Positions 26,258 through 37,098 of a stretch of 64,000 bases of DNA are shown here, one piece after another (within the stretch, counting starts at the first letter, position 1; each line of letters opens with the position of its first letter). Source of the DNA: Morella rubra (taxonomy: Eukaryota; Streptophyta; Magnoliopsida; Fagales; Myricaceae); assembly GCA_003952965.2 (NCBI GenBank), contig RXIC02000078.1, positions 124,001 through 188,000 of the forward strand, in the 5' to 3' direction. A program made the translations under genes and the position numbers. Under the pieces are notes generated by a model, which was not told where the DNA came from, did no database searches, and saw nothing but the letters and a program-made list of their open reading frames with translations.

Positions 26258-26827
26258 TCAAGCTTTATATCTCCTCCATTTCTTGGAAGCATGTGTCAGC
26301 TTAATCTTCTTCTTCTTACCTGAAATCTTCCCGTTGGAGCCAATTTTTAGATGACCCTGCAAGTCTAATCCATGATGCTTACTCTTCTTCCCCCATGTCT
26401 TATATTGAATCCTAGTTAATAAACCCACCTTCATCTCGGCTGTTGCATTTGATATTGCATTGAGAAGAGATCTCCATACTCGTGGATTGGCATCCACATA
26501 ATCAATTATTTTTCGAGTTCTACCAGTCCCTTGATGGAAAGCAGGTATTGTTCTCTGCCCTACCGTATCCTGCCCATAAAAGAATGTGAGCAAAATGTCA
26601 TCATAGTATATACTGGAGTCTTTGTTCGGATTTTCGATTTCAAGGTCATATAAGAAGGTGCCGTTTTGGCCCTTATTGTTGGCTAACGAGGACTGCGGGA
26701 TGGAGAAGTCGACAATGGTGTAGCTGGGGGATTGGGGACGTAAGGCTAGCCATAGACATAAGGCCAGGATGCCTAAGAGTGCTAGAACTTCAAGAAGCCA
26801 TACGTAGAAGTTCTTGGCTTCACACAT
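26258..26827 (-). CDS. NDR1/HIN1-like protein (LEA_2 domain)
   Basis: Intact single-exon gene of 189 residues. A seven-residue cytosolic tail precedes one membrane helix (about 8-29). The LEA_2 domain follows, with the family's NPNK motif at 67-70 and IYYDD after it, then a Lys-rich C-terminus (GKKKKIKL...). The ATG at 26827 is the start, because an in-frame TAG lies just upstream. NHL proteins are plasma-membrane glycoproteins linked to pathogen response and membrane-wall adhesion. This is the intact partner of the broken copy at 14830-15273 and the first of three clustered minus-strand NHL genes. Confidence 0.9.
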   Translation of the reverse strand: MCEAKNFYVWLLEVLALLGILALCLWLALRPQSPSYTIVDFSIPQSSLANNKGQNGTFLYDLEIENPNKDSSIYYDDILLTFFYGQDTVGQRTIPAFHQGTGRTRKIIDYVDANPRVWRSLLNAISNATAEMKVGLLTRIQYKTWGKKSKHHGLDLQGHLKIGSNGKISGKKKKIKLTHASKKWRRYKA

Positions 26828-27585
26828 AGCTTTTTGCTAGCGTAGGAGAGATGATGATCGAGGAGGTTTTGAGAGGAATTAAATCTAATTTGGGAATACG
26901 ATATGTTATGGGAGGAAAATAATTTTCTATGAGGAGAAAGGAGCAACGGAAATAAGACTTTTGAATTGAAGGATGCTGTTCATTTGAGGGGGGATTTTAC
27001 CGGTGCGAGCATTTTGTTCAAGCTTAAAGGACATAGGGGAATGAAATATTCTTTTCTTCGGTGGTGCTTACTTTCTTGCATTCTCTTACGCGCGAAAGAA
27101 GTAAGGACAGATCAGTATAAAGATTGGGAAAGTGCACGTAAAGCATTGCTGTGGAAGCTACCTTCTCTGCGCCCTGATTTAATATTGTATGGCAGTGAAG
27201 GAATCGAGGAGTAGGGCCGGGCGAAAAATACTCTGTAGGGAACGAGGACCTGTCATTTATCTTGTTTGCCTAAGAAGAGGAAATAAGACTCGAGTTTCTG
27301 GAAATCTTTCAAGGAGTTCCATGGGAAGAGGAAAATTCAGAAAAAGAGAGAAAAGAGAAGAAGAAAAAAAAAGGAAGAAGAAGAAGAAGAAGAAGATTGA
27401 ATGGATTATATGATGGCGGGCTACTTTACTTGCATGCATACCAGCTGATCTCTCTGCTTGCAGAGACGCCAAACCAGCTTGAATAAATTAAAGAACAAAA
27501 ATGACAAATGGAAGATAGTACAAATCATACTAATAAAAATTGTTGGTATTACATTGCTTTAAGCTCTACAAGGCAACCCTTAATT
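26828..27585. other. Intergenic between two NHL genes; GA-rich tract
   Basis: Contains the promoter of the upstream-facing NHL gene. A polypurine tract with GAA repeats lies at about 27340-27397. No gene recognised. Confidence 0.5.
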
Positions 27586-28205
27586 TTAAGTTTTTCTCAG
27601 CAGCTTGGATGTGTGTTGTAGCTTTATGGTCTTCGCTCCAGACATCCTCCCATCTGAACCAACTGGCACATAAGCTTCATTATATATCCGGTGGTGCTTT
27701 GTCTGGGATCTGAATATCTTGTATCTGACAACATTTTCCAAGCAAACCCTGAACACTGTTGTCCTATTGGTAATTCCTTTCCATAACTGTTGGAGATGAT
27801 CAGCATTCACTAACACTACATATATTGTGGTCTCTCTGTACCCTTGATAGAAACTCGGCAAAGAATGGGAACCAATGACAGCAGAATCATTGTAAGTCAA
27901 GGTTATGTAGATGTCATCGTAGTAGATGCCCATCCTTTTGTTGGGGTTTAAGAACTCCAGATTCAAGAGAATGGAGGTGTTCAGTGTGGAATGGGACGAA
28001 GAATTGGCACCATCTAAGGCTGGGATATAAGCGTTTGTGATGATGTAAACGGGACTCTTTGGAGTCAAACTTAGCCATATGACCACAGAGATGAGCCCGA
28101 ATACGATTACGACTTCAAGAATCCACAAAAAATCGAAGCTGGCCGAGGTTCAGGGGTTTGGTGGAGAATAGGTCGAGACTCGGTGTGTTCTTTGAGATCC
28201 TCCAT
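27586..28205 (-). pseudogene. NDR1/HIN1-like (LEA_2) gene with apparent one-base frameshift
   Basis: The body (28128-27586, about 180 codons) reads WILEVVIVFGLISVVIW (membrane helix), then LEA_2 with FLNPNKRMGIYYDD, ending ...LLRKT. That frame has no ATG and meets a stop at about 28151-28153. The natural N-terminus lies in another frame: ATG at 28205, MEDLKEHTESRP... through RPASIF. The two frames join at a run of six T (coding strand) at 28129-28134, where one missing T would explain the break. With an unbroken frame the protein would be about 206 residues, typical of NHL. Either the gene is recently inactivated or the homopolymer was miscounted. The strong conservation of the rest favours a very recent event or a sequence error. 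Confidence 0.8.
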
Positions 28206-29214
28206 ATATGGGAAATTCTAATTTGGGGGAATTGATCATTTATGTTCTGGGATAGTGGGGTTTATATAGAGGCTGCTTGCTTTAGGAAGAACACGGAGAT
28301 GAACTCACTCGACGGGAAAAGAGGTCTGAATTTTGATTTCCCGTGTCGAAAAGCTAGTATCCAAAAAGGTATCAAGAAAAAGACAGTTTGTGTAAGGTGC
28401 TTTACATGACGAACTGAATTCTTTCCACAAGCTCAATGGACCTTTTGGTGGTAAATCAAAATGCGAAGAGCAAAAGGAGGTGTGATTATTCCTTCACTTA
28501 CATTTGAACGTGCGCTTTGCTGGAAAGCTTAAATTTTGGAAGCCGCGTACGCAGATAGGCACAAAAGTCTGTCCCATTGGGTTACTTTTCTCACAAAAAC
28601 ACAACAAAACGTAGGAGATTTCTTCGTGCCGAAGCTCTCCAAGGTTCCATTTGTGGGTGATCAGGCAAGTATGCACAACCAAAAAGAAAAAACTCCATAC
28701 CACAAAGTTTCTTGTTTATGCTACCTTTCGCCTTAAAAAGGAGACTAATAACTGACGTTAAAACCTTGTATATATTATTAATTACTAGGAGACGATATCA
28801 GTAATACAACTAAACGACAAGTCTACATAACTGTTCTTAAAAACAGAAAAGATTTTATATTTTGGTTGTCATCACTTCTTAAGGCGACATGCCATCTTAA
28901 TTACAGAGCAACGGGGCAAAAATAAAAATAAAAAATGGTTACGCTAGGGCTCCTGAAAATTTTATTACATCAAGTTTTAAGTTACAACAGCTAAAACGAC
29001 ATGTCGGAGAATGATCTATATGGTCCAAAAAAGTTTAAGACTTAAATCATAAAAGTGATCACAAATTCATGATATTGAAACTCAAACCCTTGCAGAAAAA
29101 ACCCAGTGAAATTTACATTTAATAAAAAGAAATTAACTTCCAATAAGGAAAACCAAGAGGAATTTTGATTAAGAAGTACAAATGCGCGGGGAAAATCACA
29201 TGCGCCAAAATCTA
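28206..29214. other. Intergenic between NHL genes
   Basis: Promoter side of the frameshifted NHL gene and 3' side of the next one. I see no further gene. Confidence 0.5.
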
Positions 29215-29880
29215 TCAAGTAAAATAAACTGGGCATCTCTTGTCCTTAGAAATTGGTAATATCGTCCCGTCGCGGCCAACCGAAATATCACAGCTGGCGT
29301 GGGCCTGATGGTGCTTGCTATCCCACGTGGAAATCTTGAACCGAATGGTCGACGTTATTTGTAGGCGAAACACCACCTTTCCAGCCGCAAGATCACCCAT
29401 TAACTCCGTCCCACGCTGGCTACTCACCGTTATAACGTCAGCCACCACCGTAGTATTCTTCGGCTCTTGATAGAACGGAAAGAGTAACGGCTTCGTCCCG
29501 ATCTGCTGATCATTATAATAAACCGATCCGTTCATGGAATCGTAAAAAATACCAATGTTCTGGTTTGGGTTCCGGACCGTCACGTTAAACGATATCTCCA
29601 CATTCTTGAGAGCGGTTGCTTGGTCCAAACCCGGAACAAAAAACTCGTGGACATAAATCTCGGGCGGGTGGGCGTGTGGTACGTAAACTGAGCCACAGTA
29701 GAAAGTGAGGAAAACCAACCAAGCAATAAAAACCCCAAGAAAACGGCACATATTAACTTGGAGACACGGCTGCTGAGGCTCTCTTGGACCCGTCGGAACA
29801 CTTGACGCGGGGTGTGGTGGCGTTGTACGGGCATGGGCTCCGGGGGTGGATCGGGAGGGTAAACGGTCTGGGGTGTACAT
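29215..29880 (-). CDS. NDR1/HIN1-like protein (LEA_2 domain)
   Basis: Intact single-exon gene of 221 residues starting at a true ATG (29880). A Pro/Arg/Thr-rich cytosolic tail (1-45) is followed by a membrane helix (about 46-64, VFIAWLVFLTFYCGSVYV region). The LEA_2 domain has VRNPNQNIGIFYD (the NPN motif), several N-glycosylation sequons and the late KISTWDSKHH stretch typical of NHL3/NHL10-type proteins. Expected at the plasma membrane. It is more diverged from the other two cluster members than they are from each other, so it is an older duplicate. Confidence 0.9.
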   Translation of the reverse strand: MYTPDRLPSRSTPGAHARTTPPHPASSVPTGPREPQQPCLQVNMCRFLGVFIAWLVFLTFYCGSVYVPHAHPPEIYVHEFFVPGLDQATALKNVEISFNVTVRNPNQNIGIFYDSMNGSVYYNDQQIGTKPLLFPFYQEPKNTTVVADVITVSSQRGTELMGDLAAGKVVFRLQITSTIRFKISTWDSKHHQAHASCDISVGRDGTILPISKDKRCPVYFT

Positions 29881-32374
29881 TTTTACTTTTCCGAGGAAAT
29901 GTCGATGAACAGATCAGGTCTTTGTTGGGGGTGTTTATGTAGGAAGGTGGCGAGAAGAGAAAGTGTTTACGTTGGAGAATTTTGGCTCTTTTGCATGGAG
30001 AGGAAGGAAAATAATGTCATTGTTTCGCCAACCAGTCACCTATGCCACATGAATTGATCCCCTAGGTTTCATGGGCACGTTAGAGAACTACGTACCTTTT
30101 TGCCTGTCAATGTACGTTGCTTTGTATCCGGTTTTTGAATGTGGAGCCCTTCGTAGCATAACCTTAGCAAGTTATGAACCTTGATATCTCACATTATAAA
30201 ACCAGGATCTAATTACATTCAGAAGCGTACGTACCTGATATTTATTTAATCACACATTATAAGGTTAATACATACAACCAGCTGACCCAAATCACAAAGT
30301 TTAGTCTCGGTACGTTAAGCATAATTGGTAGCCTTGTTTAAGTATAGGTATTAGGTATAAATATTTCCTACACGGGTGGATAAGCATATATATAATATAT
30401 AATTTCCCATTAGCCGTAAATATATAACATATAAAAAGTGATATCTTAGAATATTCTTAGGCTAAAAACGGGTTTTATAAGAACAATAATGCAGTATCAC
30501 AGAGAAGTAAATTTGTATCCAATTTCAAATATATATAGCGAAAAGTGATCATGTTTGGAGTTTGAAGCCAATAATAAGCCCATTAAAATGCTTATTATAG
30601 ATACTAATTGTGTGCACAGTGCATGCCTCACTCACATGAGTTTCGGAGGACTCCTGCAGGCTGCAGAGTTTGATAATCTTTTTAACCTAATTAATTAAAC
30701 TACTCTTCATACTGTGGAGTGCCTTGGAGAATAACGTCCCTGTAGATCAGACCAGGAATAAAGTTTTCATGCCAATATTTTGATCGAAAATACATATAAT
30801 ATATATATATTATATATAATGATATATGTTTAAACATGCATGAGAATTCTAAGAAATATTTTCATTGGACTGGATTATTATACTTTTCAACTCTTTGAAA
30901 AATGCTCACCAGACCTTCTTTAAAAATGTGCCTAGTATCGTCTCGCTTGGCCCTGTTTTCAATCGATCAGCTTTTGTATGATGTTTTGTGAGACTGAGAA
31001 GTATATATAAGTAGTAACATTGATAAGAAAATATTCTAAAGAAGTGTTCATTGGAAGCCTGGATATATATTTTCCAAACTTATGAAAATGCTCAAGATCT
31101 TCTAAAAATTGTGACTCTAAGTAAGAATCTCGTCGCTTTGGCCTGTTTTCAAATGTTTCAGCTTTGTAGATGTTTTTAGTATGACTGAAAAAAAAAAGTT
31201 ATAGTATAGTATTACTTGAACGCTTCAAATAGTTTACAGGATAGTTAACTTCCAGATGAGAAGTAGCGTAGTTTTGAATTTTATTTTTCCTGTTCAACCA
31301 GTACTGAAGGCATTTTTTTATATATCCACTGTTGCAACAGCTGAATGAATCTATGTGGGCAGAAGTGTTCTTGGGAACAGTTGGATTTAGCCAGGTGGGA
31401 AGGATACTTGGCATGTGTTAACCATTGCATTAACCTCGATCCCTACCCAGTGTGAATAGATTCTGGGGACAAAATGGATTATTTCTTCCAAATTTCTTCC
31501 AACTTATAAGAATTTATATTGAAGATCATACCAGATATATATTCTTCATGAGATTATTCGGGGAGGAGGCATGGCCATTGGACAGTTCTTTGACTCGAGC
31601 TCCCTCTCTTTTCCCGATCAAGATTCTCTACAATTTAAATATTATCATTATTAAATATAAATAATGAATTAAAATTAAACTGCTAATATTTTGTCACGTA
31701 TATAATTAACAATCTTTTTCAACATTTACCATCTTATATATTATCTCTATTTTACTGAATTTGTAAGAACCATATTAACCGTTGACTTGAGAATTCTTTA
31801 GTCAACATTATTGAGATCTCCATAATTAATGTAGTATAGTAGGGTATTCAAAAAACAGATGATCACAGGAATCTCACTCTAGATCACTTCCCTTTCGAGT
31901 TTTTGGGATATATCAACTGCATGTGGGATTCGTTTAGTTTGTTATACCAACTCCTATTTTTAGTACTCCAGTGTCGAGAAGTGGAGAATATATTAATTGC
32001 CCTGAAGAAGGCCTTTCCCGAGATAACTTTGTGGTAATATATATCGTACGGACGAAAGTTTTGGAGTAGTGCTGCAAAAGCAGATCTTTCTGAAAAGAAG
32101 AGACATTTCAATCAAGGGGCCGAAGCTGATCATACATTGCATTCATGAAAGTAGCTACCCGCTTGCGGCCAAGCATGCTTCTGGAAGAGCTTTGGCCAAT
32201 AATATTCTACAAATGTTAGAACTTAACTTATAACGTGTTGAGGTAGTAGCTAGAGAGCTTAGATTCAGGGATAAGCTCGCGGTAAACAAGCCTTAACGGA
32301 TTTCATTCAAATTAAGAGTAAGATCCTAATATGGTTCATATAAATGGATCTCATGCATGCAGCCACAACATCAA
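29881..32374. other. AT-rich intergenic stretch
   Basis: No gene recognised. It contains a degenerate direct repeat at 30841-31190 and AT runs near 30800. Confidence 0.5.
30841..31190. repeat. Degenerate direct repeat, ~160-bp unit, two copies
   Basis: Copies at about 30841-31000 and 31029-31190 share, in order, 'ttcattgga', 'gaaaatgctca', 'gatcttct/gaccttct', 'ctcgtcgctttggcctgttttcaa', 'cagctttgtagatgtttt' and a final 'gactga'. Identity is roughly three quarters by eye. Origin unknown. Confidence 0.75.
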
Positions 32375-32377
32375 TAA

Positions 32378-33249
32378 GGGTCCGTTTGTTTGCTTGTAAA
32401 ACAAATTTCGTAATTTTTTATTTGTTTTACGGTATTTGGCAAGCACTTGAAATGAAATCAAAGTAAAAAGTTTTTAAACCGTAAATCTATTATTTTCAAA
32501 AACAACAAAAAAGCAAATCAAATTATTTTCATCATTAAATGACAATTAATTTATTGCATTTTTTTTTTATTTGGCCATTAAACTATATGCAAAATGACCG
32601 AAATGCCCCTCCAACACAAAATTTATTAAATTTTCTATTAAAATAAAAAATTATATATAAATAAAAGTAATATTTTTAAATAAAAATTGAATTTGAAGTT
32701 GCATTATAGTTTTATATTCTTCTATTTCCAGGTCACGTTGATTACTTTTCCTTTAGTTGGCTAATGGAAATTAAAATGCGGAAACCAATTTTTATTGCAA
32801 AAGTGTACCTCATAGACTTTCACGTTGAATCAATACTTTAAGGACTACTGTATTAGAATTTTGAGAAAAATTTTCATGTCACGGGGCAGCCTATGATTGG
32901 AGTTGAGATGACATATAAAATTCGCATAAGCACAATTTTTTCTGTTAGCTAACCACAATAGGAGGGAAAATCGATTTGTCTAAAAAAATTACTTTAGAAA
33001 CCCGATGGGTTGAAATGGATATTTAAGGGACTAAAATGTCAAAAGTATAAATTACAGAGACCTATACTCCAATTAAACCTTTTTATGTAAATACGTAAAT
33101 CATTAAACGTGTCAAACATCAAAAAATATTTTCTTGAAAATATTTTAAAAGAATAACCAAACAATGAAAAGGAAAATTTTTCTTGAAAACATTTCAATGA
33201 AAAGTTTTTTTACGTAAAACAATAGTTTTACAGGCAAACAAAGGGACCC
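32378..33249. mobile_element. Non-autonomous PIF/Harbinger-type element
   Basis: An 872-bp element. The left end 'gggtccgtttgtttgc' and the right end 'caaacaaagggaccc' are near-perfect inverted repeats extending inward to 'gtaaaac/gttttac' (about 25 bp, two or three mismatches). Both sides are flanked by TAA (32375-32377 and 33250-33252), the 3-bp target duplication typical of Harbinger/Tourist elements. No transposase frame inside, so it depends on a partner element. Confidence 0.8.
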
Positions 33250-34589
33250 TAAGTTACATTGACCGTCCAAATCAAATTTTCTAAAATAAAAATAATAACG
33301 ACAATAATAAAGACTTTGAATCCTTAATGAGCTAACTAACTAGATCTCTGTGATCATCTATGTAACTCATTGATCCAGTGACTGAATGAGATCTATATAT
33401 ATATTAGGATCTGTTAAGATTTTATTCTTAGGTTTGATCACTCCGAAGTACTTGTCTTAACCTAATCCGAACTTGCCTTAATTATAAAGGTAATCTTGGA
33501 TAGAAAAACCTTGCTTCAGTATTTTCGGTCTAACTGATCCAATTTTTAAACGTACAGTTTATTTTAGATAGCCATGTCACAGCTGATCACAGAATGTACT
33601 AATTGCGTGCTACAAGCCGATGCTACTTGAAAGTCATATACATGTCAACCCTCTCTAATATTAATCTTCGTATGCTAGATGCTTTGATTTGCTGTCGTTT
33701 CCTAATTGGCTAGGTCCAATAATTGAGCTCTTATTCATCACTACATAAAAAATAAACCAATTAGCACCGCAAGTAGTGGATCATAATTATGGAAAGATTT
33801 CTATGTGCATCTTTTAATTATTACATCTATATATGGCACCTTAACCGTCGCTTATATATATGGGATCTACCTTCTCTAGGAGATGTATATATGTATATAT
33901 CAAGCTAGAGTACAAGAGGGCAAATCCAAGTGAAAAAATATTTTTGCTTAAGAATTTGGTTTCAGCCCGTGGGGTTGGGTAAGACACTACAAGCTATTAA
34001 CGAAATTTCTTCTCAATTAAGTACGATTGTTTTTTCATTTAACGAAGGAGATTTTAATTACGACAGTGATGACGTACTACTTATCACTCTAAAATTCAAA
34101 TTTCAATGTATGTGATCAGAAACTAGGTAAATAGTATGATGAAAAGTATTTGAATTTTAAAAATTATAAATGCAGACATGTCAGGGTGATCTCTATCATT
34201 ATAAATTGAAAATTAATAAATATTTTGGGGATTTAAAGAAATCCATTCAGGAGAATACCTTAAAAATTCTCGGGAATTAATCTTGATCCAGCAGTATCCT
34301 CTTATATTAATGTTATCCCTGCTTTTGCATCAGCCAAAAAGAAAAGAAAAAAAGATAGGTAAAGAATATGATATCCAATGACTAAAGGGCATTAGAATTA
34401 GCACGTAAATGACAGTACTCTATACAATAATTATCCTTTTTAAAGCCTACAATTACTTATTAGAAGTGCATTCAAATGAGTCTTTCAAATTGACACAAGT
34501 TTTCATTCTAACTCTCATATGTTTGCATACATTATCTCCTTTAGCCAACCTTAGATATATACTACTCTAGTGTCAAAAGGCCAAGTGAT
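33250..34589. other. Intergenic stretch without recognised features
   Basis: AT-rich, no gene or repeat recognised on either strand. Confidence 0.45.
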
Positions 34590-34598
34590 TAATTTTTT

Positions 34599-35313
34599 GG
34601 CTAAATATCCCCACCAGTCCCTAAGGTTTAAGCTTTTTCTTGATTGGTTCTTAGGGTACATTTTTCTCTACAGTTATCTCCAGGGTTTGGACCTAATTCC
34701 ACTTCCATCCTGACGTCAACTTATTTAACAGTTAAGCACACATGGATAACGCCACACACGTGAAAATGGACAACTCGTTAAAAATAAATTATAATTAATT
34801 AATCAGACGCCCACGTGTAAAATCATGGACTTACACAGTCCAAAATCCCCAAAGACCCTCAATTTCCTCGGTCCCAAACCCATCCCAATGAAGTATGTAC
34901 TATGTAGGGTCCCTTCGGAAACCTACCAAGCTCTACAAGTATTCGGTTTCGGTGCTGAAAGGATACATGCTGAGGAGGATGTTAAGCGAGATGATGTGGA
35001 GGGATTTTTGGAGAATTGTCAGGGTTCGGTGAATTGTTAGGGTCTTTGGGGATTTTGGGATTTTTGAGGATCTTGGACCATGTGAGTCCATGATTTTACA
35101 CATGGGTGTCTGATTAAGTAATTATAATTTATTATTAACGAGTTGTCCATTTCCACGTGTACAACGTTATCCACATGTGCTTAACCATTAAATAAGTTGA
35201 TGGATGGAAGTGGGATTAGTTTCAAACCCCAGAGATATTTGTAGGGGAAAATGTACTCTAAGAACTAATCGGGAAAAAACTTAAACCCTAGGGACTGGTA
35301 GGGATATTTAGCC
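34599..35313. mobile_element. Mutator-like non-autonomous element with long TIRs and 9-bp TSD
   Basis: A 715-bp element whose ends 'ggctaaatatcc' (34599) and 'ggatatttagcc' (35313) are reverse complements. The similarity continues for about 270 bp into each side, to roughly 34870 and 35040. It is flanked by a perfect 9-bp direct repeat, TAATTTTTT (34590-34598 and 35314-35322), the target-duplication size typical of Mutator-like elements. The core (about 34905-35030) is not inverted and carries a coding-like stretch (see findings). No transposase is present. Confidence 0.85.
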
Positions 35314-35404
35314 TAATTTTTTATGCCAGGCAACAAAAGTGATCATAGGAGTAATCCGAGGAAGCAAACTAGACAGTAACGGCAGCGCATACTAAATATA
35401 AGAA

Positions 35405-35695
35405 TAAATACACTTATATCATTTAATTATATATAAAGGACTTGATACCTTATATTTCAAATTATTATTTTTGTCATATTATACCTACCCACTGTTAATT
35501 TCAAACAATTCACACCTTAAGTTAAATTTTCAAATTTTAGATCCCAAAAAGTTAATTTTCGTCAAAATTGTTGGAAAATGTTAACAAAAATACAAAGTAT
35601 CTGAAATTAATAGTTGGCGAGTGTAATATAATAAAAAAAAACAATTATGAGTGCTCAAGACCCCCATAATTGAAAGTTGGAAAGTGTATTTTCTC
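35405..35695. mobile_element. MITE-like inverted-repeat element
   Basis: The left part ('aaatacactta...tattatttttgtcatattat...ctgttaatttca') matches the reverse complement of the right part ('tgaaattaatag...gtgtaatataataaaa...aagtgtatttt') over about 110 bp with mismatches. No coding capacity and no clear target duplication. Confidence 0.6.
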
Positions 35696-37061
35696 CTTAA
35701 ATTTACTTCTTCTGTCTTTTTGTACATTTTGCTAACTCTATATGTAAAGCATATCCCCAAAGGGAGCATCTATGTTTTCCAACGTGCTACACTCCTAAAT
35801 TAATTATCCAGCTCGACGCAATACTAATACATTGCTTCGCAAGGAGTTAGTTATGCAATAGGGCAATTGTCTCAACCTCAGCACTTCAGCTTAGCAAGCC
35901 CATATTATTATCTTTGGGCTGGCCAGAGCAAAGTTGAGAAAATTGAAGACCAATGGTCTAAATAGCTATGGGAGCTGATGAAGAACTCGTTCACTGCTAC
36001 ATGACCAGTAGAACTGGGAAAAACAGGAACTGAGATTAACACGGCTTAACGGAGGGACTGAGCTGCTAAGGAAACATAGACACGTCACACGACTATTACA
36101 ACATGTGCATGCTTCGTTCCTTTCAATTCAGATAGAGTGAAAGCTCGTCGGCCAACAATCGTAAAATACCCCACCGTTCAATCTTTCCTTTTCGATCTAT
36201 ATTGGAACTTTCTTAAATTCCAACTATGTTTGTCCTGCACAGTTGTACTCTGTTTGTTCTTGTTCTGCTAGTTCACTTGGATCTTTGGCTCTCGTGAGGT
36301 TTTAGGCTGGCTAAGCTCTGGCTGATAAATTTCCCCAACATGGACCACCCAAGATTCCATTTTCGTTCTAATTTGTACTCATCTGCCATTTAAGATCTCG
36401 TATTTTCTGGGGGTTGAAGGAGCTGGCCGAGCTTAGATCGTTGCCAATCACGACTGTTGTTCCTTGATGGAGAGGGCAAGACAGGGCCACATCCTATCTC
36501 TTCTATGCCCTTCTACGTGGACGTCACGCTTGTAAAGTCTCTTGTTCGTTTTCCCTTCAAGCAAAGTCTATGTTGGGTACCATATAGCCCTTCTCCATCA
36601 AACCACACATGCACCAAAAAGCCAAAGTTGGGACAAATTGTCAACCCCTTTCTCGGAAGCAGGTTGGAAAATCGTAATCATGCTAACTCTGCTCCTTTCC
36701 ACTACGCCTTTGTAGTTATTATTTGAAGCTCAAACTGCAGGCTAGCTATCTTGATTTATGTTCCAAACAGAGGAATTTCGAAACTAGCATATCAATCATG
36801 GCCATGATTCTATCAAGTTCCCCCCCTCCCCTTTCAGCCACATACCCAAAACCACAATAATTCCAAATTGGAATTTCCCCTTCTCAATCTTTATATTGTT
36901 CAGCAATTTAAATGATTACAAGGACAAAATGAGTTTTGGTGGATGATTTTGACATGATAGTAAGCTATCATTATTCACATTGTTCCCGCATATTCATAAT
37001 TACTCCTTGATTATATGCAACCTAGCTTTACAGAACAGCATTCTCATCTGGATAGAACAAC

Positions 37062-37098
<37 letters not shown>

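Larger units (their letters stand above)
23514..26702. repeat. Segmental duplication, right copy
   Basis: Homologous to 12336-15273. It begins inside the counterpart of lpxD intron 5, with no exons 1-5 in front of it, and passes into a complete LEA_2 gene. It carries a 163-bp segment (25648-25810) absent from the left copy. That segment contains a GT...AG-bounded stretch (about 25699-25767) resembling an intron. Confidence 0.92.
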
